Shown here: in pieces, positions 43,540-54,943 of the stretch
Layout: every line of letters begins with the position of its first letter
Position numbering within the stretch: the stretch's first letter is position 1
NCBI RefSeq assembly: GCF_023091745.1
Contig: NC_068911.1
Coordinates: 161,496,004-161,560,003, forward strand
Length of the DNA: 64,000 nt
Direction of reading: 5' to 3'
Source of the DNA: Budorcas taxicolor
Taxonomy: Eukaryota; Chordata; Mammalia; Artiodactyla; Bovidae
The notes under the pieces: generated by a model
What the model was told of the DNA's origin: nothing
What the model saw: the letters and a program-made list of their open reading frames with translations, nothing else
Databases searched by the model: none
Position numbers and translations under genes: made by a program

Positions 43540-43660
43540 TACTTCAAAATATTTACTGCATTCCTACTATGTGTAAGGTCATTTAATACTAAAAACTTAA
43601 CAAGATACCTCTGACTTCAAGGACTTTTCAATGTAATGATTTAAGTTTTAACCCAAACAT
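43540..43660 (-). mobile_element. L2 3' end fragment, reverse strand
   Basis: AAATATTTACTGCATTCCTA and CTATGTGTAAGGTCATTTAA match the inverted L2 3' terminus. Confidence 0.5.
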
Positions 43661-43774
43661 TGCTAGAAAAGGTTCCTGGAGAATGCAGGTAAAACAAGTC
43701 AATTTGAAATGCATATTCATTGGAAAGTGATAAATGATTTTTCATGTTGCTGTATTTATAGGAAAATCCAAAGA

Positions 43775-43792
43775 TTATATATATATATATAT
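43775..43792 (+). repeat. (TA)n microsatellite
   Basis: About nine TA units inside AT-rich sequence. Short. Confidence 0.85.
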
Positions 43793-44467
43793 CTCCATGA
43801 TATTTTTATTTAAAAAAGTGTTTCCACTTTGTTTTGTATATATTTTATCATTAATAATATTTGACAACAGTATTACATATTCTTTTCACATTGCAAGAGG
43901 ATTTAATAGCACTTATATTGCAAAAGTTTTGTTGTTGTTTTTTTTTAATATTTTTCAGATGAAGAAGCTGAGGCTCCAGGAATTAGTGTCTAAAGCCTTG
44001 TCCTCTTCCAAGGACTCTGCTGCTCTTCACTATTACATATGTTCTATGCCTTCTTCACTCTCGGTTGATGACAGGAAAAATTGAAGCAATCATTTAAGCA
44101 ATTGGGAAAGAATGTTGACAGATTCCACCACCACATCTGCAGGCTTTTCAGCATCTGTCCTCAAGAACTCACCATTCCTTCTGTTATCACAGATGAATTA
44201 CCCATGAGCTTACTTAAAGCAAATCCCCCAACTCAGGCACTTGATTCCATCCCTTCTTGCAGTCCCAAGCATGTTGTTCTAGGAGAAGTTCTCTTACTTT
44301 TCTATGGTATCTCTCTTTACCTCTCTACTTGATCATCCCATTAGTACTCAAACATGCTACCGTTTTTTTCATTATTAAAAAAAGAAATCTTTCTACTTGA
44401 CTTCTTTTCCAAAATATCATTCCATTTCTCTGCTCCCCTTTGCAGCAACCCCAAAATATAGTTAAAT

Positions 44468-44708
44468 ACCTAATACATTGGGGCTTCCAAGGTGGCGCTA
44501 ATGGTAAAGAACCTGCCTGACAATACAGGAGACATAAGGGACCCAGGTTCCATCCCTGAGTTGGGAAGATCTTCTGGAGGAGGAAGTGGCAACCCACCCT
44601 AGTATTCCTGCCTGGAAAATCCCATGGACAGAGGATACTGGAGGGCTATGGTCCATAGGGTCGCAGAGTCAGACATGACAGAAGTGACTTAGACACATCT
44701 AATATATT
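44468..44708 (+). mobile_element. Bov-tA SINE inside L2
   Basis: Body about 44480-44696 (GGGGCTTCCAAGGTGGCGCT ... ATGACAGAAGTGACTTAGAC). Flanking ACCTAATACATT (44468-44479) and ATCTAATATATT (44697-44708) share 10 of 12 bases, a plausible aged duplication. Confidence 0.9.
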
Positions 44709-45159
44709 ATTGTACATACTTCATATACATAATACAATATACTCTATAGACTCTCTATATATTATTGTATATACTTATCTATTTTTCTACTCCAAATCAC
44801 TCTTTATTGTCTTCATAGATCCACTAAAACCCCTTCAATCAAGACAATCAAGGGTATGTCCACATTGATATGTCCACCAATGACATATCACTAAGCCAAC
44901 AAATTCTTAGTTTGAAGCCAACTTGTTCTTTTACATATTATACAGTTGAGAAACAGCTCTTCTTTGGAGCACTTTATTTACCAGGATATCAAGATGGACA
45001 TACATTTAGTTTTCCTTCTACCCTACTGACTGTTCCTTCTATGTTTCCTTTGCCTCCATCCTCCCTAATCTCTCACATGGAATCTCCCATGGTGTGGGGC
45101 ACTCTCTACACTAACTCTTTGATTATTTAGTTCCCAGGTCTCACCTTCAAGCTATACTT

Positions 45160-45893
45160 TTATACCGGACTTTGTGATACAGAGCTTGGGATTCTGCAGC
45201 CCACATTCTCCTTTCCCAGTCAGTCCCATTTAGATTCTGCCAGTGGGGGAAAGGGCCTTCCAAGGTGTCTGCATGGTAAAGAATCTGCCTGCCAATGCAG
45301 GAGATACAGGTTTGATCCCTGGGTCAGGAACTTCCCCAGGAGTAAGAAATAGTAACCCACTCCAGTATTCTTGCCTTGGAAATCCCATAGATAGAGGAGC
45401 CTGGTGAGCTACAGTCCACGGGGTTGCAAAGACTCAGACACGACTGAGCACACACAAACACACACCAACTCACACACATGCACAATGGGGATGTAAGAAG
45501 TAAACTGGAAAATTATGGAGAAGAAACATGAATGGCCATGGAAGAGACAGACCCTGGAAGAACAGTTGATTCCAGCTACAACAATTTGTCCCAGTTTTTA
45601 GAGTTCCCTCCACATCATCAGGATCAGCCCTTTCTGAAATACCAAGCAAATGACGCCATCTCCTCAAACTGAGTCTGAGTGCCATGGACCCCTCTTTTAA
45701 GACTTTACCTTTAATTATTCCCAACCTCTTTCCTTTGCATCCCCAGCAAAGAGATGGTAGCTGCTTCCTGATACTGTCTTCTTGCTGTCTTTTCAGCTCT
45801 CTAATACCTGACTACCATCTCTTTATAACACACCTTCTTGTTAAGAACGTTCATGTGGTTTCTGATTCCTGATTGAACCCTGACTTAGACAGT
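45160..45893 (+). mobile_element. Possible LTR-type repeat inserted in L2
   Basis: TTCTCCTTTCCCAGTCAGTC and ATTCTGCCAGTGGGGGAAAG on the left, GATGGTAGCTGCTTCCTGAT in the middle, and GATTGAACCCTGACTTAGAC at the right end look like an old LTR. L2 text is absent here and resumes after it. Family not identified. Confidence 0.35.
45253..45483 (+). mobile_element. Bov-tA SINE with CA-rich tail
   Basis: GGGCCTTCCAAGGTGTCTGC to GACTCAGACACGACTGAGCA, then an ACACACA-rich run (about 45450-45483). Inserted in the LTR-like stretch. Confidence 0.92.
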
Positions 45894-46307
45894 GATCTAG
45901 TCTAGTCACATAGCATGAAATACTACCTTTATACTGATGATTTCCAGAACTTTTTTCCAAACTCCAGACTTGTATGAGGTCCAACTGTGCCATTTTCACA
46001 GTTGTGCCAGTTTAAATATCAGCAATTTCATATGATCCAATGCTAACATAAGACTAACAGGCCCCTCAATTTTAACAGTTTCATAACAGAATTTCTTCCC
46101 ATTATCTTCCAGTGACTCCTTCATCTCAGTCTGATGCTGCATTTGCACCTTTGATTAATCAGGCCTAAATCCTTGCCTGACCTCTTCTCTTTGTCTATAC
46201 CCTGATTTCAAATTTAAAGCAAATACTGTTGGTCCTGCTCTAAAAATGCATGCAAAATCTAGTTATTTATCACTACCTCCAACCTTAGGCCAGGCTGATT
46301 CCTACTG

Positions 46308-46428
46308 AGAATTCCCTGGTGGTCTTAGTTAGGACTCTGCCCTTTCACTGCCAAGGGTGTGGGTTTGTTCTCTGGTCATGAAACTAAGATCCTGCAGGCT
46401 GTAGGGAATGTCCAAAAAAAAAAATTAT
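46308..46428 (+). mobile_element. CHR-2-type SINE inside L2
   Basis: GAATTCCCTGGTGGTCTTAG, TGGTCATGAAACTAAGATCC, and an A-run near 46415. L2 is interrupted on both sides. Confidence 0.85.
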
Positions 46429-46811
46429 ACAGACTGAGTCTTTATCAACCCTCATCTGGTAGTTTACTGTGATAACCTCCCAACTAGGTCTATCCTTACA
46501 GCTCTTCTCATCAAAGCTGCCAGAATGACCCTTTCAAACCAATCTCACTCCTCTGATTATAACCCTGCACTGGCTTTGACTTCACCCAGAATAAAAACTT
46601 TACCACCAGTTATCTCCCAGTTATGACTTGAACATGCCGGGTACACTCCTGCTTTACAGCCATCATGCTAAAATTAGTGCAAAGCTCTTCCTCAAGGTAT
46701 CAACCTGAGTAATTCCCTCCCTTCTTTCAAGACTGAAATAACACCTTCCCAATAAGGGAAATACCCTAACCACTCTATTAAAACAGCAATGATCTCACAT
46801 TTGGGGCAATC

Positions 46812-47030
46812 CAAGGGTTTTCCTGGTGGCTCAGACAGGAAAATAACGCACCTGTAATGCTGGATACCTGGATTTGATCCCTGGGTTGGGAAGATTCCCC
46901 TGAAGGAGGGCATGGCAACCCACTCCAGCATTCTTGCCTAGAGAATCCCCATGGACCGAGGAGCCTGGCTAGCTACAGTCCATGGGGTTGCAGAGTTGGA
47001 CACAACTGAGCGACTAAGTACAGCACAGCA
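46812..47030 (+). mobile_element. Bov-tA SINE inside L2
   Basis: GGTTTTCCTGGTGGCTCAGA to GGACACAACTGAGCGACTAA with an AGCACAGCAC tail. L2 sequence resumes after it. Confidence 0.92.
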
Positions 47031-47160
47031 CTAACCTGAAATACCCAAGATGGCAAGAGATTTTGTTGATTCCATTTATTGATTTATCCCATGAATATAG
47101 ACTGTGCCTGACTCAGAGTAGTCACTTAAAATATTTATGTAATAAATGAATGAAGACAGA

Positions 47161-47529
47161 TTGTTTCATGAGACAGAAGAAAAGAAGGGATTGTCCATAA
47201 AACTGGAGAATTTGTTCTCTTTGTGGGGGTAAAACATTCCTATAAATACACACACAAAAGAGATGAAAAGCACAAATTGACAAGTAGTCGTGGGACATAC
47301 TGTATCCATAAAGGTTGACAGAATGTACAGCCAAGGGAAAAGTCCAACTCTGGCTTGGGTCAGAAAAGGGATGTTGAACTTTGGTTTAGATTGCCTGAAA
47401 AATATAAATGTTACCATGTGGTCTTCCAATTGCTCTGAAGAATTCCAGGGCTCTTAAGAGACTACTTTATAGGTTCCTAAAATTATAAAATATTTCTATA
47501 AAATTTATTTAAAAGCTTCTATTTCTGAG
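47161..47529. other. No gene seen
   Basis: Unique-looking sequence. The overlapping minus frames at 47122-47429 (70 and 87 codons) are in different frames and lack motifs. Confidence 0.4.
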
Positions 47530-47660
47530 TAAGTGTTATATAAGAAAGAGTCTTAAATGATTTTTATATATTACATCACTTAATCCTTTAAAAATCCTAT
47601 AAAATTAGTATGTTTATTTCCTTTTTACCTACGAATTTGAGAAAATAGAACTTTCAATTG
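47530..47660 (+). mobile_element. MIR fragment
   Basis: TACATCACTTAATCCTTTAA, ATCCTATAAAATTAGTATGT and TTTATTTCCTTTTTACCTAC fit the MIR centre. Confidence 0.5.
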
Positions 47661-48280
47661 CAGCCATAAAGTTCTATACTTCTTTCAATGAAGATTTGCA
47701 AAGATTTATTGCTAGATACCTCACTATTGGTATTATAAATTAGATCTTTTTGTACAGCAGCTACATTTTAAATTCAGCTATGTAAAAGGGCATATGTGTC
47801 CTACATATGTATATTGATTTTGTATCCAGAAGCTCTTTATGCCAGTTTATGTATTATATTAATTTGGCAATATATACTCTAACATTTTTCATGCAAATGA
47901 TCATATATCACAAAAAATAACATTTTTGTCTCTTTCTAGCCAATCCTTCTATTTCAGTTCACATGCCTTTCATTTCAGATATAGGATGAGAATATTCATT
48001 AAAATATTTAATACAAGTGAAAAGAGCTGGTTGTCATTCTTGATTAGTTCCTCAATGCACATTTTAAGACACTAAGAATTTTGCAGGATTAAGTTTATCA
48101 TGTTAATTTCCTCTTTTTTTTTTCCATTTTTTAAAGTGATTTTCATTGTTGTTACTTTTACTCAGGACTTAGAGTTGAATTTCATTCACTTCTTGCCATA
48201 ACTACTAAATTAATTTCACATTTTCCTCTGTATGTGTTAATACTGCAGGCTATACCCAAGCCATTATTCCAGGTCTACCT

Positions 48281-48497
48281 TGTTGTTATTTAGTCACTAA
48301 GTCATGTCTGACTTATTTGCAGCCCCATGGACCATAGCCCGCCAGGCTCCTCTGTCCTTTGGCTTCTCCAGGCAAGAATACTGAAGTGGGCTGCCATTTC
48401 CTTCTCCAGGGCATCTTCCTGAACCAGGGATCAAACCTGTGCCTCTCATGACTCCTGCTTTAGCAGGTGGGTTCTTTACCACTAGCGCCACCTCCTA
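48281..48497 (-). mobile_element. Bov-tA SINE
   Basis: TTGTTATTTAGTCACTAAGT at left, CAGGTGGGTTCTTTACCACT and AGCGCCACC at right. A small insertion (CATGACTCCTGC) lies in the head. Confidence 0.9.
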
Positions 48498-48904
48498 CCA
48501 TGAATTTTGATTGTTACTAAAACTATAGTAAATCTATTATCTCTCCCAGTGGTTGATTTAAACATGGTGGAGTGATGCAACTGTAGCCAATAACACATAA
48601 AACATATTCTGCTTGGGGAACTGGCAAAAGGGCATGACAGGGACTCACCTTACATTTCTGAATATTCTTAGTATTTCTACTACCATCTTGTACCTATGCA
48701 GTGAACCATCCACACATTGAATGTTGCAGAGAGAAAAGATGAGTGGAATCTGATTACAACGGTGCTCCAGAATTAACTCTGAAACTGTTCAACCTCTGGA
48801 TCTCATGTTTTGTGAAATAATACTTGCTACATTTTGTTGGCTTCTTTGTTACTTTGAAGCCAAACCCATCATGACATGTGTTGATATACTTTTCTAGGTT
48901 TCCT
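48498..48904. other. No gene seen
   Basis: Between two Bov-tA copies, with no recognised element. It may be decayed L1. Confidence 0.35.
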
Positions 48905-49104
48905 AATGTTAAACCTTTGTGACCCCGTGGACTGTAGCCCACCAGGCTCCTCCGTCCATGGGATTCTCCAGGCATGAATACTGGAGTGGGTTGCCATTTC
49001 CTTCTCCAGGGGATCTTCCCGACCCAGGGATTGAACCCAGGTCTCCCACATTGCAGGCAGATGCTTTAACTGCTGAGCCACCAGGGAAAGACCAATGTTA
49101 AACC
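48905..49104 (-). mobile_element. Bov-tA lacking its 3' tip, with 11-base target-site duplication
   Basis: Perfect AATGTTAAACC at 48905-48915 and 49094-49104 flank the SINE 48916-49093. The body starts at TTTGTGACCCCGTGGACTGT, so the last ~30 bases of the element (the CGGACACGACTGAGC tail shared with BovB) are absent, while the head (CTGAGCCACCAGGGAAAGA) is complete. Confidence 0.92.
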
Positions 49105-49188
49105 ATTTTGGCATCTCAGAACACACCCTACCTGATCTTGATGTGTTTTATTTATTTTATATCATCCAAAATTCAGGTTGACTTAACT

Positions 49189-49325
49189 GGAGAAGGAAAT
49201 GGTAACCCACTCCAGTATTCTTTCCTGGAGAATCCCATGGACAGAGGAGCCTGGTGGGCTACAGTCCACGGGGTCGCAAAGAGTCGGACACGACTGAGCG
49301 ACTTCACTTCACTTTCACTTTCACT
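49189..49325 (+). mobile_element. Bov-A monomer
   Basis: GGAGAAGGAAATGGTAACCC to GAGCGACTTCACTTCACTTT. Close to consensus, so fairly young. The 121-codon frame at 49108-49473 crosses it and is not a gene. Confidence 0.9.
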
Positions 49326-50224
49326 AACTTTATTTAAGCTCTTAAATCTATATTCCAGAGTAAGATTGCCCTATATTTTCTCTTTTTATACAGTCAATAT
49401 CCAAAGACACAGTAGCATCATAAAAGGAGATGGAAAAAAATCTCTCACTCACTATCTTTTGAAGAGTTTGTAGCAAACTTGAATTGCTTATTCCTTGAAC
49501 ATCTGCCATAACTTGGCTTACTGTCTGGGGCTGCTGTTTCCTTTGTTTGTTGTGTTAGTTAATGTGTGCATTTTTGTGCATGCATTTCACAGGAGGAGGA
49601 ATAGGTGTTGCTTTGAATGCTAATATGATTTTTTAAAGGGTTATGATACTATTAGAGTTTCTATGCTCTCCTGAATCACTTGTGGTGGTAATGTATTTTA
49701 ATATTTTTTAAGAAGAATATTGCTTTCTTCCAAATGCTGAATGCATTGACAAAGAATGCTCTAGTATATGCTCATAATAGTAAAATATTTCTACGTTAAC
49801 TCTTGTAATGTTTGTTATGTTCCTAATATTCTTAATTGTCCATAGCTCAATCTTGTCATACATTGGTGCATTTTATCCACATTTTAATACACTCACTTCG
49901 AGCTTTGCTGATCCTCTCTATTTTTTATTTGTTTCTATTTCACTAATGTTTGCTCTTATTTTTTATAATTACTTTTTTCTTTTCTCCAGAGTTTTGCTGT
50001 TATTTTTTGACTTAGATTCTTAAATTATTAACTTTTAATCTTCATTTCTAATACACAGATTGAAGGCTAGAAATTTCTGCCTGTGTAGCACTTCGGATGC
50101 ATCCTGCTCAATTTGGTATGTGGTGTTTACATTTGCATTTATTCTAAGCACAGTGTGTTACACATTCCATTATGCTATCTACTTTGACCAATAAATCACT
50201 GAGAAGTTTGATTTGTTGTTGATC

Positions 50225-50325
50225 TTAATATTAGATTGAGCCAATAAGTGGCAGTTGGGTTTTGGACCCAAGTTTTCTGGCCCAGAGTCTGTGTTCTTAA
50301 TGATCAGACATACTTCCTCTCTATC
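50225..50325 (+). mobile_element. MIR fragment
   Basis: GCCAATAAGTGGCAGTTGGG, TTTTGGACCCAAGTTTTCTG and CAGAGTCTGTGTTCTTAATG fit the MIR 3' half. Confidence 0.55.
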
Positions 50326-50452
50326 ATTCTGGCTTTGCTTCTATCCTAATCTATGAAATACTGGGCTTCTATTTCTTTCCTTGAGATGGGATTTGCAGAT
50401 ATTTTTGTTATAACTTATCTAGCATTTCTATATGTATGGAGTGGCAGATAAA

Positions 50453-50554
50453 TTCCCGTTAACTCATGCACCATGGTGAACGAAACTAGAAAACTAAAAT
50501 AGGTTCCTGTTAACTCATTCACTACAGTGAATGAAACCAGAAAACTAGAAACTA
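50453..50554 (+). repeat. Imperfect 51-base tandem duplication
   Basis: Two units, 50453-50503 and 50504-50554, both of the form TTCC(C/T)GTTAACTCAT...GAA(A/C)...AGAAAACTA. They differ at roughly ten positions. Not part of a repeat family I know. Confidence 0.8.
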
Positions 50555-51339
50555 GAACTTTCTCCCAACGTATATCTTACATACTAATTTTTCTGTGGCT
50601 TGCAGAACTTACTACAATTCTAGATGATCAAATATTGATAACACTCTATGATACTCTTGAGATAAATCAGACGGACTCAGGGGAAATCCTGAGGAAAACA
50701 TGGAGACATTGATTCTCACCTTCCATTTTGTTTAGATTTCCCTGGAATCTAGTCTATCTTTCTGTAAACTGGTGTTTCAACCTAGTGTGGTTGAAACTCA
50801 AAAAAGGAAGATGACCTAGGTCAGTGTGTGAAGGCCCAAGGCCAGTTTTGCTGGTCAAATAGAATTTATTGGATCCACTGTTTGTTTGTTTTTTTAAAAA
50901 AACATCCATAAGATTGATTTCAGATGACCATTCTTTTCTTCCAGGAAATTAAAATACGCCTACAGACCATCTCATTTCCCTTTAGAATTTTTCTGTAAGA
51001 AGGCACTTTTCCCACTTTATTTTGAAAGAATCTGAAGCTCTGTATCTGAAACCTACTCTTTGATGAAGAATCCAAGGCGCCATTTAATATGCAGCTAAAT
51101 GTATGGAAAGTATCATTCCAATTCTGTGTTTTGTTTTGTTTTGTTTATGAAACAAGACATTCTTCAGAGATACGTATGTGAAGAGGTAGCATATTTTTGG
51201 AGCAAAATTTGAGCCTCCTTTGGGTTTCATTCCTTCTTCAAATAAGATGCAAGTTTAGCACAGGGCTAGAGAAATGTCTAGCCCTTTCATCCTTTCATCT
51301 CATTCTATACCATATCTTTCTGTAAGTAGTTGGTTTTTT
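50555..51339. other. No gene seen
   Basis: The frame 50527-50712 (61 codons) overlaps the tandem duplication and has no recognised domain. A TTTTG repeat lies near 51128-51145. Confidence 0.4.
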
Positions 51340-51430
51340 CCCATGTACATTTATGTATCTATTGGAGTATAGTTGCTTTACAATGTTGTGTTAGTTTCTG
51401 CTGTAAACCAAAGTGAGTCAGACATATGTA
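51340..51430 (-). mobile_element. L1 3' UTR fragment
   Basis: GAGTATAGTTGCTTTACAAT, GTTGTGTTAGTTTCTGCTGT and AAAGTGAGTCAGACATATGT match the reverse L1 3' end. Confidence 0.75.
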
Positions 51431-51777
51431 AGTAGTTTTAAGTGACATTGTTGGTAGTCACACAGACAGAATCTAGAATGATGAATATATTTTTCCTTAT
51501 AAATATTTTCTCTTCCATTTTTACCATGAAGATGAATTCTTCTTCTGTTACAAAGAGGAGCAATTACACACTCAGAGAAAGTAGTTTCCAGGTGGCTCAG
51601 TGGTAAAAAAAAATTATTCTGCCTGCCAATGCAGGAGATGCAGGAGACATTGGTACAACACCTGAGTTGGGAAGATCCCCTGGAGAAGGAAATGGCAACC
51701 GACTCCAATATTTTTGTGGGGAAATCCCACAGACAGAGGAGTCTAGCAGGCTTCAGTCTGTGGAGCCACAATGAGTT

Positions 51778-52773
51778 CAATTCAGTTCACTTGCTCAGTC
51801 GTATCCGACTCTTTGCCACCCCATGAATTGCAGCATGCCAGGCCTCCCTGTCCATCACCAGCTCCCAGAGTTCACTCAAACTCATGTCCATTGAATCAGT
51901 GATGCCATCCAGCCATCTCATCCTCTGTTGGCCCCTTCTCCTCCTGCCCCCAATCCCTCCCAGCATCACAGTCTTTTCCAATGAGTCAACTCTTCGCATG
52001 AGGTAGCCAAAGTACTGCAGTTTCAGCTTTAGCATCATTCCTTCCAAAGAAATCCCAGGGTTGATCTCCTTCAGAATGGACTGGTTGGATCTCCTTGCAG
52101 TCCAAGGGACTCTCAACAGTCTTCTCCAACACCACAGTTCAAAAGCATCAATTCTTCGGCGCTCAGCCTTCTTCACAGTCCAACTCTCACATCCATACAT
52201 GACCACAGAAAAAACCATAGCCTTGACTAGACGGACGTTAGTCAGCTAAGTAATGTCTCTGCTTTTGAATATGCTATCTAGATTGGTCATAACTTTTCTT
52301 CCAAGGAGTAAGCGTCTTTTAATTTCATGGCTGCAGTCACCATCTGCAGTGATTTTGGAGCTCAAAAAAATAAAGTCTGACACTGTTTCTACTGTTTCCC
52401 CATCTATGTCCCATGAAGTGTGGGACCGGATGCCATGATCTTCATTTTCTGAATGTTGAGCTTTAAGCCAACTTTTTCACTCTCCTCTTTCACTTTCATC
52501 AAGAGGCTTTTTAGCTCCTCTTCACTTTCTGCCATAAGGGTGGTGTCATCTGCATATCTGAGGTGATTGATATTACTCCCAGCTATCTTGATTCCAGCTT
52601 GTGCTTCTTCCAGTCCAGCGTTTCTCATGATGTACTCTGCATAGAAGTTAAATAAGCAGGGTGCCAATATACAGCCTTGACATACTCCTTTTCCTATTTG
52701 GAACCAGTCTGTTGTTCCATGTCCAGTTCTAACTGTTGCTTCCTGACCTGCATACAGATTTCTCAAGAGGCAG
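51778..52773 (-). mobile_element. BovB LINE, 5'-truncated, nested in Bov-tA
   Basis: Reverse strand from the 3' terminus (CAATTCAGTTCACTTGCTCA) to a 5' end in the CLLRNLYAG block of the reverse transcriptase. Flanked by an 8-base duplication. The C-terminal frame 51787-52218 is open for 143 codons. Confidence 0.95.
52404..52773 (-). pseudogene. BovB reverse transcriptase fragment with YADD
   Basis: Frame from CLLRNLYAGQEATVRTG through GCILAPCLFNFYAEYIM, YADD and LKLNIQKMKIMASG. The first catalytic aspartate block is lost by 5' truncation. A frame change near 52420 breaks it from the C-terminus. Residues upstream of 52773 belong to the SINE. Confidence 0.88.
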
Positions 52774-52825
52774 AATGAGTTAGATACAGCTGAGCAGCTG
52801 AGCACACACACAGACACACATAGAG

Positions 52826-54207
52826 AGATAAAGTAGGATAATGGCCTAACATCATTTTCAATATAGTAAAATCTCAGTTTTATTGCCTATATGTAGAGAA
52901 TTTGATAAATTGACAGTACCTAGCCTGATGTTTCTTATTCCCAGTGAATCGGGAATAGTTTTCATAAATAAGATGCAAACTTTATGTGGAAATAACATTC
53001 AAATCTGCAGGAAAGCATGCTGCTTTCAAATGCTAAACACATATATAATTGACACTCTAATTGTTAAGTTGATCAGTTCAAAATTTACTCCTTAGAACTA
53101 TGGTAGTCTGGATTTGACTTTATGGCTATATTTAGAAGCAAATAATTGGAAGTGCACTGAAATGTACTATACTTCATTTGTCTTTTGAATTTTAGCTGAC
53201 AGTAAGTTTGTAAGCTTATATTGTATTAGACATTTTCCTTCAAAAAGTGGCTATTCCTTGACTTCTCATTGCTCAAAAGCTCATTTGGGGGAAGCTAAAC
53301 AAAACTTGGGCCCTCACCCATTACCTTCCTCCAGCTTCTCTTCCTGTCTTCTCTCTAAACAGAGAGAATCAATATCTAATTGGATCTAGTCAAGTCAGCA
53401 AAATGGCAAACACATCATTTCTGCCTTCTTGCATCAAAATGACTCTAAGTGCTCTGCAAAAAAATAAACCATCATCTTCTCCATTACTCTAAGGATCTGT
53501 TCCCCAAAAATCAATATCTATTGCTAAGGTCTTTATACTCATGAATCTTTTCATTACCTCTGGAATGTGTAAATAATCTTAAAATAAGATAAAAATGCTT
53601 TGCTCCTTATGTATGAGTCTGCTATGTCTCCTATGACTTCTTTTTGGCAAGACTCTGGCTTTTCAATAGAATTTCACATAAAGAACAATTTTAAAATATG
53701 ACCCATTTGCAGCCTTTGCAAAGAATGCTACAAACCACAGAGCTGCTTGGATTTGGGAGTGATATTTTATGGCCTAAGAATAGAGCAGAGGTTTTCATGC
53801 TAGTATAGTATTTGGACACATAGCTTATGCCAGGCAGTGCTGGATAAATAAATCAACACTATTGACAAGAGAAAGATTATTGCGACTAAAATCTCACGCT
53901 AGTGAAACTGCTATACCTCAGCACAGTAGAGTCAGTCTATTCTGTAAGTATTAGTAATGTCCATATTTCAGTCACCTTGAGTATTATTCTTGTAATTTCA
54001 AGCACTGTTTCAGGAATTATGGAAGGAACAGTTAGTGGATGTATTTATTGATCTGCTTAGATGACTCATTAGGAGACCATTTATAAGACAACTGCAAGGA
54101 AGAAACCTCAGTCTGAGACAACAAAGAGTATCAGTGAGCCACTTTGTGTTCTAATCATTTGCACAACTGTTTTCTCTGTTTAAAAATGTTTAAATGAAGT
54201 ACTCCTG
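52826..54207. other. No gene seen, 1.4 kb
   Basis: AT-rich sequence with no recognised repeat. The 70-codon frame at 52883-53095 has no motif. Confidence 0.4.
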
Positions 54208-54515
54208 TTTTTTTAATTGAGTATAATTCCTTTACAATGTTGTGTTAGTTTCTGCTGTACAACAACATGAATCAGCCGTATGTATACATATATCCCCTCT
54301 CTCTTCAGCCTCCCTCCCACCCATCCCACCCTACTAGGTCATCACAGAGCACTGAGCTGAGCTCCCTGCACTAAACAGCAGCTTCCCACTAGTTGTCTAT
54401 TATACACATGGTAGTATATACATGGCACTGCTACTTTCCCAACTCTTCCCACCCATTCCTTCCCCACCCCCAGTGTCTACATGTTCATTTTCTATGTGTG
54501 CATCTCTATTTCTGC
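54208..54515 (-). mobile_element. L1 3' UTR, artiodactyl type
   Basis: TTTACAATGTTGTGTTAGTT, CTGCTGTACAACAACATGAA, CCTCCCTCCCACCCATCCC, GGTCATCACAGAGCACTGAG and CAGCAGCTTCCCACTAGTTG follow the L1 3' UTR on the reverse strand. Confidence 0.88.
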
Positions 54516-54943
54516 AATGGGTTAAATGAAGCTAGTAGGCTTTTAATACATCTCTCCCCTTTTAAAACATCCACTGTTTGCATTTATCTACTGGATTTAT
54601 AGTCTCACAACTCAAAGAAATTCAAGTCATGTGCACAGTCAACCAGTGGTATTGCCAAAAGAGAAACACCGAACTTGACTCACCCAGCCAAAGTGAAGGT
54701 TGCAATTTTCTGGAAAATATGTATGTTTCCCAAAATATGGGTTGGGTTGCTTTCATTTGACATTTTTAGTCTAACAAGAGTCATGGATAGACTAAGTTAT
54801 ATAACTGTAGGAGAAAAAAACAAGGGAAAAATGATCTTTTGTTTCCTGTGTCCTAACACAAAAAATTTGATACATTTCACATTCATCCATGGAGGAGAAA
54901 GAAGAAGCAGTTCTATATCATCACTAAAACTGCTTACCACCAG
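54516..54943. other. No gene seen
   Basis: Short overlapping frames (54578-54760, 54675-54947) in different frames, with no motif. Confidence 0.4.

Larger units (their letters stand above)
43955..47160 (+). mobile_element. Long L2 LINE with several nested insertions
   Basis: Plus-strand L2 pieces in order. 43955-44479 is ORF2 before the catalytic region (CACCACATCTGCAGGCTTTT, ACTTGATTCCATCCCTTCTT, CTCTGCTCCCCTTTGCAGCA). 44697-45160 is the following reverse-transcriptase region (GTCCACCAATGACATATCAC, GTTGAGAAACAGCTCTTCTT). 45905-46307 and 46430-46811 are the ORF2 end (CTCCCAACTAGGTCTATCC, GCTGCCAGAATGACCCTTTC). 47031-47160 is the 3' terminus with AATAAATGAATGAAG. The 116- and 83-codon frames at 43734-44332 are L2 remnants. 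About 1.9-2 kb of L2 survives. Confidence 0.7.
47690..50190 (-). mobile_element. L1M ORF2 segment, reverse strand, split by SINEs
   Basis: Two blocks in consistent order. 49830-50190 is the region before the reverse transcriptase (AAGGCTAGAAATTTCTGCCT, CGGATGCATCCTGCTCAATT). 47690-48260 is the catalytic-to-thumb region (GAGCTGGTTGTCATTCTTGA, TATTGATTTTGTATCCAGAA). Three Bov SINEs lie between or at the edges. The sequence between 49330 and 49830 is too decayed to place. Confidence 0.55.
51590..52825 (+). mobile_element. Bov-tA SINE split by BovB
   Basis: Left part 51590-51777 (GGTGGCTCAGTGGTAAAAAA ... GGAGCCACAATGAGTT). Right part 52774-52825 (AATGAGTTAGATACAGCTGA, then an ACACACACAG tail). 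AATGAGTT at 51770-51777 and 52774-52781 is the duplication made by the BovB. Confidence 0.92.

Noticed and set aside
43734..44332. Two adjoining frames (116 and 83 codons) that look like a small gene pair
   Set aside because: The DNA from about 43955 matches L2 ORF2; the frames overlap only at the stop and start and have no upstream gene structure.
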